The notes beneath the pieces are model-generated. The model had not been told where the DNA came from and searched no databases. It saw nothing but the letters and a program-made list of their open reading frames with translations. From Paraburkholderia sp. BL23I1N1 (GTDB taxonomy: Bacteria > Pseudomonadota > Gammaproteobacteria > Burkholderiales > Burkholderiaceae), in contig NZ_RAPV01000001.1 in assembly GCF_003610295.1 (NCBI RefSeq), positions 4,774,001 through 4,838,000 of the forward strand: a stretch of 64,000 nucleotides of DNA, in the 5' to 3' direction. Position numbers and translations under genes: made by a program. Numbering within the stretch: position 1 is the stretch's first letter; the number at the start of each line of letters is the position of its first letter. Below are positions 26,263-35,312 of the stretch, one piece after another.

Positions 26263-26859
26263 ATGAGCTACGCAATCATCGGCTTCGGCAAGATCGGCCA
26301 CGCGCTTGCCAAGGCGTTTGCCCGCAGCGGTATCGAAGTATCCGTTGCAACCACGCGCGACCCGGAAAACTTTGCGTCCGATGCCGCCGCGATCGGACCC
26401 GGAATCATTCCCAAAACCCTGGCGGAAGCCCTCAAGGCAGACACCATCTTTTTAGCTGTCCGTTTCGAGTCGCACGCGGAGGTCGCGAAAGCGCTGCCGA
26501 ACTGGAAAGGAAAGACCATCATCGACGCGATGAACACGTTAGCCCCGCTTGAGGAGCTGGACGGTCTCCCGTCCTCAGTTTTCGTCGCGAAGGCGTTCAC
26601 CGGAGCCAGGCTGGTGAAAGGCTTCAACCATTTGGTCGCTGCCGTCCTTGACCAGGACCCGGCCGTACACGGTGGCAGGAGAGTCGTGTTCCTGGCGAGC
26701 GACGATGACGGCGCCGCAGCGGAGGTTGGTGCGCTTGCGGAAAAACTCGGTTTCGCGCCAATCAACCTCGGCGGGCTTTCGGAAGGTGGGCTGCTGGTAC
26801 ACGCGCGCGGAAATAGCTGGGGTCAACTGATATTCAAGGATCTCATCAAGTTTAAATAG
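26263..26859 (+). CDS. F420-oxidoreductase-like NADP-binding protein
   Basis: 198 residues starting MSYAIIGFGKIGHALAKAFARSGIEVSVATTRDPE. This is a Rossmann GxGxxG fold of the NADP oxidoreductase coenzyme-F420-dependent superfamily. Conserved pieces include DTIFLAVRF, IIDAMN, KAFTGARLVKGFNHL and LGFAPINLGGLSEGG. Bacteria of this group usually lack F420, so members probably reduce flavins or small carbonyls with NADPH. Third gene of the TetR-controlled operon, AAAGGAGA upstream. Confidence 0.87.
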   Translation: MSYAIIGFGKIGHALAKAFARSGIEVSVATTRDPENFASDAAAIGPGIIPKTLAEALKADTIFLAVRFESHAEVAKALPNWKGKTIIDAMNTLAPLEELDGLPSSVFVAKAFTGARLVKGFNHLVAAVLDQDPAVHGGRRVVFLASDDDGAAAEVGALAEKLGFAPINLGGLSEGGLLVHARGNSWGQLIFKDLIKFK

Positions 26860-27222
26860 CGGCGCGTCATGACAAAGTCACAGCAGCCACGCGCATCGCC
26901 AAACGCATGCGGGGATCTGATTGAGATTCAGTTAGTGATTCTGAACGAACGCATCATAGCCGCTAACGACCCACCGACCCCGAGCACCTGTATCGGCAGA
27001 CGTGATGCGAACGAATGTCCGTTCGGAATTGGAAAGCGGTTGTTGTTGACATGGTGACGCGGATGACGGCTCGGGGTCGCGTGCCGCCAATCGCCAAAAG
27101 GCACAGACCGGCCAACTGCGGCCCTCCAGCCGCTGATCCGCGCAGACATTCGAGCGTCCGCTCTGCTCCATCAACCGGCTTATGGTCGAAGCCAGCGAGT
27201 TATCTTTTTCCGCTGATCGACA
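26860..27222. other. Gene-free stretch containing a dispersed repeat
   Basis: No credible gene in 360 bases. A 41-base block at 27074-27114, beginning GGGTCGCGTGCCGCC and ending CAGACCGGCCA, recurs without a mismatch at 56173-56213 in the same orientation. Between 26940 and 27040 the sequence is unremarkable. Confidence 0.5.
27074..27114 (+). repeat. Dispersed 41-bp repeat, copy 1
   Basis: Identical to 56173-56213. The core reads GCCAATCGCCAAAAGGCACA. Both copies lie in intergenic space of the island, 29.1 kb apart and in direct orientation, so recombination between them could delete the middle of the island. Confidence 0.75.
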
Positions 27223-27777
27223 TCATTCGTACATCTTGAGCATCTCCGCCAGCGCTCCTTCGATTATCCTGTTCGACAGACTCGGATCATTCACGGCGCG
27301 AGCGAGCGCTATTGAACCCACGCAGGTGCTGAAGACCATTACCGCTTTAGCATGGGCGTCTTCTGTATCCGGCAAAGATTGTGCGAGCGAAGCGATGATC
27401 TCACTGACACGTTCAGTGAATGCCTCGCGGGTTGCTTCGGGTGCGCGCGGTACGTCGTTGACTAACGCTGAAATTGGGCAACCTCTGCCGAGGTTGCTCC
27501 GATGGCTTTCCGACACATATGTGCTTATTGCGCGCTCAGGCTCCGTCTTGAGCGCGGCCCGAAAATGGTCGATGTCCTGCAGCGCCATGATGAAAGCCTC
27601 GGTCACAAGCGTATCGCGTGACTCGAAATGCTTGTAGAAGCCGCCAACAGTCAAGCCAGCTTCTTTCATGATGTCGCCGACACTGATCCCATCAATGCCA
27701 CGCTCGCGGAAACGACATGCGGCGACCTGCACAATCCGCTGATGCGTGGCCAGTTTGTCAGCTTGTGAGTGCCCCAT
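27223..27777 (-). CDS. TetR/AcrR-family regulator
   Basis: 184 residues: MGHSQADKLATHQRIVQVAACRFRERGIDGISVGDIMKEAGLTVGGFYKHFESRDTLVTEAF. The DNA-binding domain is intact, and the GGFYKHF recognition helix is typical of the branch that controls oxidoreductase or efflux genes. The C-terminal domain carries an RGCP-x-x-A-L segment with a cysteine, seen in thiol- or aldehyde-responsive relatives. The neighbours downstream on the same strand start with none; the next minus-strand genes lie upstream (GNAT, NmrA-like). The target is unknown. Confidence 0.87.
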   Translation of the reverse strand: MGHSQADKLATHQRIVQVAACRFRERGIDGISVGDIMKEAGLTVGGFYKHFESRDTLVTEAFIMALQDIDHFRAALKTEPERAISTYVSESHRSNLGRGCPISALVNDVPRAPEATREAFTERVSEIIASLAQSLPDTEDAHAKAVMVFSTCVGSIALARAVNDPSLSNRIIEGALAEMLKMYE

Positions 27778-27845
27778 TTTTCAGTCTCAAAGATGTATTG
27801 TGCTGTGAGTCAACTTCAGTTCGCCCGGGGCTCCCGCAGCAGCGG

Positions 27846-28577
27846 TTAGCTCACGTCGCCCGATGACCTCACAATTGCCGTCAGTTGCAAAGTCCTGGCA
27901 ATGCGAAAGCCGAGCTCCCGATACAGACGAACGGCGGAAAGATTATTGGTGAACACGTGAAGGAACGGCACTCTGTCGCGTTCCTGGATTGTTGCCGACA
28001 GATGGTCCATCAACAGCCGGCCCAGCCCTCGGCCACGCCATTCCGGGTGCGTGCATACGGCGCTAATTTCGACGTACTTCCCGGCAGTCATTCGTTCGCC
28101 CGCCATCGCCACCAGCTGGCCGCCCTCCCTGATGCCAAAGAAGTGACCTAGTTCGTTGGTTCGGGCGTTGAATGGTCCGGGTTCCGTTAGCTCGGCGAGT
28201 CGGAGCATATCAGGTGTGTCGTCGACGCCGAGTCGCACGATCCGCTCGTCGGACGATACGGTGAACCTGTTGGCGGCAACCATCTGATTGGCGACAGCCT
28301 CGCGCACGACGTCGAAGCCAGACGGCAAGTTCGGCTTGGCCGCAGTGAAAAATGATAGGCGCTGTCCCGGCTGGAGCATCGCTGCAACTTGCGAGACGCT
28401 TTGCGCCGAGTAATTCTGCGCGGCCCCGAACGGTGCAAATTCCGGGCGATACCGGGCACCGCCTTCGCGGCGCTCGACGAAGGACAGAGGCGCTTCGCTC
28501 AGAGCGATCCATACGGGATTGGCGAGGTATTCCTCGGTCGCGATCTCACTGGCTGCATCGATGTGGGAGGACTGCAT
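27846..28577 (-). CDS. GNAT-family N-acetyltransferase (FR47-like)
   Basis: 243 residues. The C-terminal half holds the GNAT core: FFGIREGGQLVAMAGERM, EISAVCTHPEWRGRGLGRLLMDHL and HVFTNNLSAVRLYRELGFRI. The N-terminal ~100 residues are an extra domain (GARYRPEFAPFGA, QPGQRLSFFT) typical of the two-domain FR47-like group. It acetylates an unknown amine. It is placed 43 bases downstream of the NmrA-like pseudogene's end (minus strand order: NmrA-like, GNAT, TetR), so it may share its transcript. Confidence 0.85.
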   Translation of the reverse strand: MQSSHIDAASEIATEEYLANPVWIALSEAPLSFVERREGGARYRPEFAPFGAAQNYSAQSVSQVAAMLQPGQRLSFFTAAKPNLPSGFDVVREAVANQMVAANRFTVSSDERIVRLGVDDTPDMLRLAELTEPGPFNARTNELGHFFGIREGGQLVAMAGERMTAGKYVEISAVCTHPEWRGRGLGRLLMDHLSATIQERDRVPFLHVFTNNLSAVRLYRELGFRIARTLQLTAIVRSSGDVS

Positions 28578-28620
28578 GACAAGCTCCTGTTTATTCGTCT
28601 TCTCTGCTGTGGAATCGCGG

Positions 28621-29007
28621 TCAGGCGAACCGTGCCGCGTGCTTCCTGATAAACGCCTGTACCGTCATTGGCGGCGTGCCGGTCAATTCCTCGATGAAGG
28701 AATTAGTACCGGCGAAGATGCCTTCCTGGTAATCGACGGCAACCGAAAGTAGATGCTGCGCGAAGGTGTCGCTAAATTTTGCGTCGGTGTCGAGGCGTTT
28801 TTTGAACAGGTCAAGATCGACCGGCTGATACGTCACCGTCCTACCCAACGCCTTGCTGATCTCTGCCGCAATCTCATGGTGATTCATTTCGACCGGCCCG
28901 TACAGCGGATATACCTTGCCCGCGTGCGGTGCCGGATCGCGAAGGATGGCGGCAATCACGCGGCCCTGATCCTCGGCTGCAATCGGCGCATGGCGCCCAT
29001 CGCCAAC
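28621..29007 (-). pseudogene. NmrA-like NAD(P)H-binding protein, C-terminal half
   Basis: In frame from 29004 it reads GDGRHAPIAAEDQGRVIAAI, then YPLYGPVEMNHHEIAAEISKALG and FIRKHAARFA. This is the second half of an NmrA-type SDR such as a quinone reductase. The first half lies at 32379-32878, on the far side of a 3.37-kb serine-recombinase element. Rejoining across the shared AC dinucleotide gives V-G-D-G with no frame change and a 294-residue protein. Confidence 0.85.
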
Positions 29008-29041
29008 TAACTGGGTTCATACTACAACTCCTTTTCTCGGA

Positions 29042-31135
29042 TCAGAAGGTTTTGGATGCCGCGCTCCCTCGCGCCGCTGTCGCGCGGTCAGTGAGTCGAT
29101 CCCATCTGCTGCTGTGCTTCACAGGCGGCTGGGAATCCGGGACTTCATAGAGGAACGCATAATCGTTATAGGCGTGTCGTTTGACAAGGCCGTATTCGAC
29201 CCACCTGGTGAGGGTTGCTTCGTGGATGCCGAGTCGAGCCGCAGCCTCCAGTTTTGTGAGCATGCCGCGGTCGCGCAGTCTTTCGCGGCGGGATCGAAGT
29301 CCGTTCCGCTGTGCGATGTATGAGACGCGCAGAGCGTCGAACCGAATGTTGCTCTTACCTGGACGGACGCAACCGCCGGGACGGATGCCCCGATCATTAA
29401 GGAGCTGCGCAATCTGAGAGCATGTATGGTCATCGAGAAGCTTGTCGATGAGCTCGAGGACCTCTGGCTGAGTTTTGACCTGTTGTGCAGATGTTTTTGG
29501 ATTCTGTGCCGTGAGCGTTTCAGTCTTGCCGGCCTTGAAGCGAACGTGAATCTTTGTTGTCCCTTCGTCTGGAAGTTTGACCAGTGTGATGTCCTCGACG
29601 ATGTAGGCTAGCAGCCGCTTTCGCTCTCGATTCGCCAACGATGAATCACGCCACAGTGTTTTGAAGTCCGCTGTCATTGCGATGAGCCGGTCGCGGATCG
29701 CATCGTCGAGTATAAGACGCTCCTGCTGCTGGCTACGCTCCCTTTGTTCTCTCGCGTCGGCCAATATGCGCAGCTTGTCGTTCCATTCGTGCTCCAGTGT
29801 GTCGGCAACCAGTCGGTTGCTTGGGTCGACCAGCATGAAGCGTCGTTGCGCAAGATCTGCATCGAACCGGGCGCGTTCGATAGCGCGCAGGCGTAATCGA
29901 TCGGCTTCATCGTGACGCGCTTCGATTTCCCTGCGTATCTCCCATGCCAACTCAACGGCAGCCGGAGTCATCGACGCGACGATCAATGCGCCAACTGCTT
30001 CATCAATCGGCGCTCCGGCAATTGACTGACAGGTAGGTTCGCCACGAGCGCCTTGTGCTCGATCGCAGACATACCAGGCTTCCTGTCGTCCGCGTCGCGT
30101 GGCGTATCGGAGCCGGAGATACCGGCCACAACGTCCGCAAACGGCGCGGCCCTGCAGAAGAGCAGCTCCCTCGCGAGGTGGCGACGACCGCGCGACTTTA
30201 TACCCGCGACCATTCGTCTCCAGAACAGCAAGGTTCTGCTCATACCGCTCCCAGGTAATGTATCCAGGATGGGCGTCCGGAATGCAAGCAAGCCAGTCAT
30301 TGCGATCACGCTTTCTTGGCACTTTCCGCCCGTCTGCGAGTTTGCGATAGTGCCTCCGGCCGTAGGCGTAAGCGCCTGCGTAGCGCGGATTGTTCAACAT
30401 GCGAAGTGCCGTCGACGCAGTGAGGTGCTGGAAGACCAGGAACTTCGCGTTGCGCATACGGGATGGAAACAGGAGGCCCTCCTTTTTGAAGACCTTGACT
30501 GTCTGGCTGGCAGAGCCGACTCGCAAGAACGTCTCAAAGAAGTATGTGATGGTCTCCCGGACCTGGGAATCTGGGTCAAGCACTACGTTGCCAAGGTCGT
30601 CATATACGAAGCCGGTCGGTAGCACGCACCGATACTCGCCTCGATTCACCTTGTTTAGAATGCCGCCTCGTAGGCGCGCTTTGAGAACATGAAGCTCCGC
30701 TTCACTCATTGTTCCTTTGAGCCCAAGCAGGAGCCGGTCATTGAAGCTTGCTGGATCGTATATCCCGTCTTCGTCGAGAATCAGCGTATCAGCGAGCGCG
30801 CAGATTTCCAGAAGTCGATGCCAGTCAGCATTGTTTCGGGCCAGGCGCGACACCTCCAGGCCCATGACGATGCCTGCGCGGCCCATGCCCACGTCAGTGA
30901 CCAATCGTTGAAACCCCTCCCGCCAGGATGCCGATGCTCCAGACTCCCCTTGGTCGCTATCGATGGTGACGATCTGCTCGTCACGCCAGCCGAGCGCCGT
31001 CGCACGTCCACGCAGGGCATATTGTCGCTTTGTGCTCTCGACGTTCTCGAGAACTTGCCGCATCGACGACTGCCGGACGTAGATGTAAGCGCTCCGTTCG
31101 AGGTGGTGAGGCTGAACTTTAAGGGACGCGTTCAT
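29042..31135 (-). CDS. Large serine recombinase with C-terminal HTH
   Basis: 697 residues. The resolvase domain (about 15-165) begins SAYIYVRQSSMRQV, with the nucleophile Ser in VRQSS and SRLARNNADWHRLLE further on. The recombinase domain (about 190-310) has PTGFVYDDLGNVVLDPD. A zinc ribbon follows (AVCGRCGRYLRLRY ... WYVCDRA), then a long coiled-coil-prone stretch. The final ~60 residues (MLTKLEAAARLGIHEATLTRWVEYGLVKRH) form an additional helix-turn-helix, unusual for phage-type serine integrases. The ATG overlaps the upstream small gene by ATGA. It probably integrates and excises its own element. Confidence 0.92.
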   Translation of the reverse strand: MNASLKVQPHHLERSAYIYVRQSSMRQVLENVESTKRQYALRGRATALGWRDEQIVTIDSDQGESGASASWREGFQRLVTDVGMGRAGIVMGLEVSRLARNNADWHRLLEICALADTLILDEDGIYDPASFNDRLLLGLKGTMSEAELHVLKARLRGGILNKVNRGEYRCVLPTGFVYDDLGNVVLDPDSQVRETITYFFETFLRVGSASQTVKVFKKEGLLFPSRMRNAKFLVFQHLTASTALRMLNNPRYAGAYAYGRRHYRKLADGRKVPRKRDRNDWLACIPDAHPGYITWERYEQNLAVLETNGRGYKVARSSPPREGAALLQGRAVCGRCGRYLRLRYATRRGRQEAWYVCDRAQGARGEPTCQSIAGAPIDEAVGALIVASMTPAAVELAWEIRREIEARHDEADRLRLRAIERARFDADLAQRRFMLVDPSNRLVADTLEHEWNDKLRILADAREQRERSQQQERLILDDAIRDRLIAMTADFKTLWRDSSLANRERKRLLAYIVEDITLVKLPDEGTTKIHVRFKAGKTETLTAQNPKTSAQQVKTQPEVLELIDKLLDDHTCSQIAQLLNDRGIRPGGCVRPGKSNIRFDALRVSYIAQRNGLRSRRERLRDRGMLTKLEAAARLGIHEATLTRWVEYGLVKRHAYNDYAFLYEVPDSQPPVKHSSRWDRLTDRATAARGSAASKTF

Positions 31136-31395
31136 GGTGTTCTCCGCTCATTGACCGTCACAGCCATGCCTGCAAGTACGTAGATAAAGCCTTGACGCTC
31201 GATGGGCTGAGCGTTCGGCGATGACCGAGTAACATTTGGTTCGGGCGGCGCACGCCCCGGAACCATCATGCGTGCCCACGCCCACATCCCTCGCGTAAGG
31301 AAGACGCTGAGTCCGCGCCGGGCTTCTACAGGCAAGGCCTGGCCAAGAGCAGCGGAACGCATCACCTCGTATTGCGCGGCGATCGGCGCCGACAC
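31132..31395 (-). CDS. Small protein of the serine-recombinase element
   Basis: 87 residues, MSAPIAAQYEVMRSAALGQALPVEARRGLSVFLTRGMWAWARMM. The tail overlaps the recombinase start (ATGA), and the start is 26 bases after the HTH gene, so the three genes form one coupled operon. The family is not recognised. The position between regulator and recombinase makes a recombination-directionality or accessory role possible, but this is inference. Confidence 0.7.
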   Translation of the reverse strand: MSAPIAAQYEVMRSAALGQALPVEARRGLSVFLTRGMWAWARMMVPGRAPPEPNVTRSSPNAQPIERQGFIYVLAGMAVTVNERRTP

Positions 31396-31421
31396 GGTCG
31401 ACGGCCAGGCACAGCATCCCG

Positions 31422-31907
31422 CTATTCCACCGTTTTTTTTACACCGAACGCTCGCTCGATCGTTCTCGGGTGTACATCCAGACCAAATTCTTTGCGAACC
31501 AGCTTTGCCAGTTCGCGCGCCCGAAGTGGTTCTCCGGGCGTGTGTTGTAACTTGAGGAACGCCAACACCTCGCCCTGGATCTTGTGCGGACCATGCGGCC
31601 CTCGTTTCCTCGGAACCAGCCCTGCAATTCCTCCTTGCTCGAAGTCCGTTCGCGCCTGATAGAAGGTTGGCCGCGAAACACCATATTCATCGGAGATCTG
31701 CGTTATGGAGGCCTTCTCGACAGAGACGCGACGCAACATCTCATATTTGACCTGCACGGCGTCATGGGGATCGAAGAATCCACCCTCGTGGAACTTGGCA
31801 TCGAGAACGTTCGACGGCGTTGGATTCAGCGTGCCGTCCTCCGCGAGGACATCCGTCTTCGAGCGCTTGCGTTCACTGGGCGGCACATTCACTCCAAATG
31901 GTTGCAT
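31422..31907 (-). CDS. Winged-helix/HTH protein of the serine-recombinase element
   Basis: 161 residues. One HTH reads VEKASITQISDEYGVSRPTFYQARTDFEQGGIAGLVPRKRG. A second possible winged segment is ARELAKLVRKEFGLDVHPRTIERAF. This resembles the DNA-binding front part of IS481/IS630-type transposases but lacks any DDE catalytic domain. It is complete in length within the element's operon, so it is more likely a regulator or accessory factor than a broken transposase. The ribosome site before the ATG at 31907 is weak. Confidence 0.75.
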   Translation of the reverse strand: MQPFGVNVPPSERKRSKTDVLAEDGTLNPTPSNVLDAKFHEGGFFDPHDAVQVKYEMLRRVSVEKASITQISDEYGVSRPTFYQARTDFEQGGIAGLVPRKRGPHGPHKIQGEVLAFLKLQHTPGEPLRARELAKLVRKEFGLDVHPRTIERAFGVKKTVE

Positions 31908-32378
31908 TTCAATGTAATTAAAATATGCCGCGACACAGGCTTTGTCAAGCTCAAGGACGTTCAGTTTTAACCATAATTAAAGCCGCTTTATGTTCACAAT
32001 TTGAGACGCGGCTTAGAGTCCAGCGGCGTTAATTATCTTACATTTGCGGCAAAAATCTCTTTACGGTCAAGTACCGATCCCGGCACGCCTGCACGAAAGA
32101 CGTCTCACGAGTAGCGCAAGATCCATCAAGTCGCTGACCGTGAACAACGCGCGCTCTCGTCCCACAGAGATCTCGGGATCAGGCTCGCTCATATCGGTCC
32201 ACTTCGGCGGTACGGAGCAATAACTCTTGTCGTCGATGCGCAGCAGAAGACGTCGGCCAGACCGGTTATAGCGCTCACCGACACAAAGAAGTTGCCGCCC
32301 GCTGAGCGGGTGGAACGGGTGAGTAACGCGGACAAGATGTTCTGTGGCAGCCCCAGAGCCTGTATTTCGAGGTATGTT
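31908..32378. other. Non-coding right arm of the serine-recombinase element
   Basis: About 470 bases with no convincing gene. The first 130 bases next to the HTH gene are AT-rich and probably hold the operon promoter. The rest runs to the element end at 32380, where the NmrA-like N-terminal frame passes into it and stops at 32189. Confidence 0.45.
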
Positions 32379-32878
32379 ACAAAGGGCAGGCGCAACACCC
32401 CGTCGTTTTTGATGCTCGCGACTTGACCCGGGTAGGTCAGCCATTGAGCGAAGAACGTAGGACGGAGATGCGTGACCGGCGTGCCAGCCCAGTCGAATAC
32501 CTGCTCCGAGATCCAATGGTCTCGCGCGGCATGGCTTTTCGCTTCACGGCGAGCCGAAATCTGCGACATGTTCACAATGGATTCGATTCCGGTCTCACGG
32601 GCAGCCTGTGCGAACGAAGCGCTGGCCGCTATCCCGCCCGATTCGATCGGATAAACGAAATAGGCCGATGAGATGCCGTGAAGAGCGCGTGCGACGTCGT
32701 CGATATCCGAGAGATCGCCAACCAGCACCTCGACGCCCTGTGCGCGCAGCCGCTCTGAACGGGCGTCCTCGCGTCGAACGAGGGTTCGTACCTGTTCGCC
32801 TGCAGCCAAAAGGGCAGTTGTCGCTGCTCCGCCCGTGTCGCCAGTCGCACCTGCGATAAAAAATTTACGAAAAGCCAT
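32379..32878 (-). pseudogene. NmrA-like NAD(P)H-binding protein, N-terminal half
   Basis: MAFRKFFIAGATGDTGGAAT carries the GxxGxxG dinucleotide-binding motif. Later pieces, SSAYFVYPIES, IVNMSQISARREA, HLRPTFFAQWLTY and GVLRLPF, are NmrA/quinone-reductase-like. At 32380 the frame enters the recombinase element (VTYLEIQALG...), and a spurious tail runs to 32189. The remaining half is at 28621-29007. Loss of function is expected unless the element excises. Confidence 0.85.
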
Positions 32879-33121
32879 TTGAAAGCTCCGTTCAATTCAT
32901 TGACTGGGACGGTGATGAACACTTCGGTCACCGGATCTTAACTGGAGTATAGTCGTAATCCTGAATGGCGATTGATGATAGTTTCGCCCTAGTCTTTTGC
33001 AGAATGCCGCGCTCGACGCGGGTGGCAAGCGCGTTAAGCTGCGTTCGCGAATGCACGCTGCAAATCGGATTCGAAGACCACGTCCTTCCCGGACGACCGT
33101 ACATCGGAGAATGTTCCTGCC

Positions 33122-34126
33122 ATGATCGCCCACACCTTCGCCTCACCCCGTCATTCCACGCGCTATTGGGAGGCCGGACCCGCGGAGGGGCCATTGATGA
33201 TCTTCCTTCACGGCTGGCCCGGGATCGGCCTGATGTGGCGCGCGCAGATCGAGGCTTTCGCGTCGGCGGGCTGGCGCTGCGTTGCGCCGGACATGCGCGG
33301 ATACGGCGGCTCGTCGACACCAGGTGCGCCCGATGCCTACGCGCTCAAAGAGATCGTTGACGACATGGTCGAGCTCCATGACCACTTGGGCGCGAGTCCG
33401 GCAATATGGGTCGGCCACGACCTCGGAAGCCCGGTGGCAGGTGCGCTCGCTGCGCATCACGCGAAGCGTAGCCGAGCGGTTGTATTCGTTTCCGTTCCGT
33501 ATATGCCGGAGAGCTTCGGGTTGCGCAGTCTGCTGCCTTTGGTCGATCGGACGCTCTATCCCGCCGACCAGTATCTGGACGGGCAATGGGACTACTACCG
33601 CTTCTATTCCACACATTTCGATCAGACCGTGACTGACTTCAATGCCGACATAGCGTCGTCACTGGCGGCGATCTATCGGTCTGGAGACCCGAAATCCGTC
33701 GGCCAGATCTATCGCTCTGCGCTGGTCTCGCGCAATGGAGGCTGGTTCGGGTCGGCACATCGCGCGCCGGCGGTGACGCGGGACGCTGCGCTCTGGCCGT
33801 CCGCTGATTTCGACACGCTGGTTGATGCGTTCCGTGTGACCGGTTTTCGTCCGGGTAACAGCTGGTATCTGAACGATGACGCCAACATCGCCTACGCTCG
33901 AACTGCGCCCGACAGCGGCCGCCTGAGCCAGCCCGTGCTGTTCGTGAACGGCGAATTCGATGGCATCTGCGACATCACCCGCAGCGCGCTTGGCGGGCCC
34001 ATGCGAAACGCCTGCACGGTTCTGTCTGTGGCGACGCTGGGCGCAGGCCATTGGCTTCCACTCGAACACAAGACCGAACTCGTCCAGGCAATCCGGTCCT
34101 GGCTCAAGGCGAAGGAACTGTCGTAG
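33122..34126 (+). CDS. Alpha/beta hydrolase, epoxide-hydrolase-like
   Basis: 334 residues. HGWPG (30-34) forms the oxyanion region, Asp100 in VGHDLGS is the nucleophile, RGYGGS follows beta-4, and the C-terminal GAGHWLPLEH supplies the His. An Asp nucleophile with this HGWPG motif fits epoxide hydrolases or fluoroacetate/haloalkane dehalogenases. The gene diverges from the NmrA-like gene across a 243-base region. A second hydrolase of the same fold follows 62 bases downstream. Confidence 0.87.
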   Translation: MIAHTFASPRHSTRYWEAGPAEGPLMIFLHGWPGIGLMWRAQIEAFASAGWRCVAPDMRGYGGSSTPGAPDAYALKEIVDDMVELHDHLGASPAIWVGHDLGSPVAGALAAHHAKRSRAVVFVSVPYMPESFGLRSLLPLVDRTLYPADQYLDGQWDYYRFYSTHFDQTVTDFNADIASSLAAIYRSGDPKSVGQIYRSALVSRNGGWFGSAHRAPAVTRDAALWPSADFDTLVDAFRVTGFRPGNSWYLNDDANIAYARTAPDSGRLSQPVLFVNGEFDGICDITRSALGGPMRNACTVLSVATLGAGHWLPLEHKTELVQAIRSWLKAKELS

Positions 34127-34188
34127 CCATCACGGACACATCCTGACCCGCATAGGGTCCTGCACATCGATTAAAGGAGTTGAATGAA

Positions 34189-35157
34189 ATGAACGCATCG
34201 AACAGCGATGGCATCAAACAATACGACATCGAAACCAATGGCATTACATTGCACGTGACGGAGCAAGGGGAGGGGCCAGCCGTGCTGTTTTGCCACGGTT
34301 TTCCGGACACCTCCTTTACGTGGCGCGGGCAGATGAAGGCTATTGCGTCGGCGGGATATCGGGCCATTGCCCCGGATATGCGTGGTTACGGGCGAAGCTC
34401 GGCTCCGGCCGACGCAAACCTGTACACGCCGTTGCACACAACAGGCGACCTGATCGGTCTGCTCGATGCCCTAGAGATTCCCCGCGCCATCCTCGTCGGT
34501 CATGACTGGGGTGCGACGCATGCGTGGAACGCGGCGTTGATGCGCCCGGACCGATTCGCGGCGGTATTCTGCCTCAGTGTCCCTTTCGTGCCGCGCGGAG
34601 ACGTCAGTGTTTTTGACAGGATGCGAAGGGCGGGGCTCCAAGACAAGTTCTATATGTTCGAGCAAATTCGGCCTGACGCTGACGAAATCTGGGCCAACGC
34701 CGCGGTGACCATTCCCGGCATTCTGTATTGGGCATCGGGCACTGCGCCAGCCGGCCAGCAGTGGAGTCCAATGGATCCGGCTCGGAGCCTTTATCGCGCT
34801 GCTCCCGGACCGTTGCCTTCGTGGGCGTCCACGGACTACGTCGCGTATAACATCGCGGAATTTCAGCGTACCGGGTTCCACGGAGGATTGAATTACTACC
34901 GCGCGGCCGAGCCGTATTTCGTCCTGTCCGCTCCGTGGAAGGGCGCGAAGATCGTTCAGCCGTCGTTTTTTATCTGGGGCAAGGCCGACGGTCTGAGAGA
35001 GTTATATCCGCTTAGCATCGACGACCTTCGCGCCGGCTTACCGGGCCTTGTGGGAGGACTCGAACTCGATAACGTGGGGCATTGGGTACAACATGAGGCC
35101 GCCGCCGAGGTCAGCGACCAACTGCTGAAGTTCGTGCGTACCGTTGATCTCGCATAA
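34189..35157 (+). CDS. Alpha/beta hydrolase, epoxide-hydrolase-like
   Basis: 322 residues from the ATG at 34189; AAAGGAG (34174-34180) decides the start over a TTG three codons earlier. HGFPD (36-40), DMRGYGRSSAP (63-73), Asp106 in VGHDWGAT and the late His in NVGHWVQHE are the classical soluble epoxide hydrolase motifs. Such enzymes open epoxides to diols. With the hydrolase before it, it likely forms a two-gene operon. A group II intron begins about 155 bases after its stop. Confidence 0.9.
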   Translation: MNASNSDGIKQYDIETNGITLHVTEQGEGPAVLFCHGFPDTSFTWRGQMKAIASAGYRAIAPDMRGYGRSSAPADANLYTPLHTTGDLIGLLDALEIPRAILVGHDWGATHAWNAALMRPDRFAAVFCLSVPFVPRGDVSVFDRMRRAGLQDKFYMFEQIRPDADEIWANAAVTIPGILYWASGTAPAGQQWSPMDPARSLYRAAPGPLPSWASTDYVAYNIAEFQRTGFHGGLNYYRAAEPYFVLSAPWKGAKIVQPSFFIWGKADGLRELYPLSIDDLRAGLPGLVGGLELDNVGHWVQHEAAAEVSDQLLKFVRTVDLA

Positions 35158-35312
35158 TCGTTCCGGACACTGTCCGGTGTAGTCTCTGCTCCAGGCTCCG
35201 GTTAATCGAGCGAAGAAATTGGCGGCGTAACGGAGGCTGACGGGAGTCTTCAATGACCCTTGTACTCAAAGAAGGGACATCGACCAACAGGGCGACCGGT
35301 TGTCCGCGTTGG

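Larger units (their letters stand above)
29008..32380 (-). mobile_element. 3.37-kb serine-recombinase integrating element
   Basis: The element interrupts the NmrA-like gene precisely. The plus-strand junctions read CGCCA-AC-TAACTGG (about 29001-29013) and GTATGTT-AC-AAAGGG (about 32372-32386). Only the dinucleotide AC is common to both, as for the 2-base crossover of serine recombinases. It codes for three minus-strand genes: HTH protein, small protein and a large recombinase whose stop is 34 bases from the left end. There are no long terminal inverted repeats and no cargo. Confidence 0.8.

Noticed and set aside
31584..31970. Plus-strand ORF in the serine-recombinase element
   Set aside because: Antisense to the HTH gene, whose helix-turn-helix is clear.
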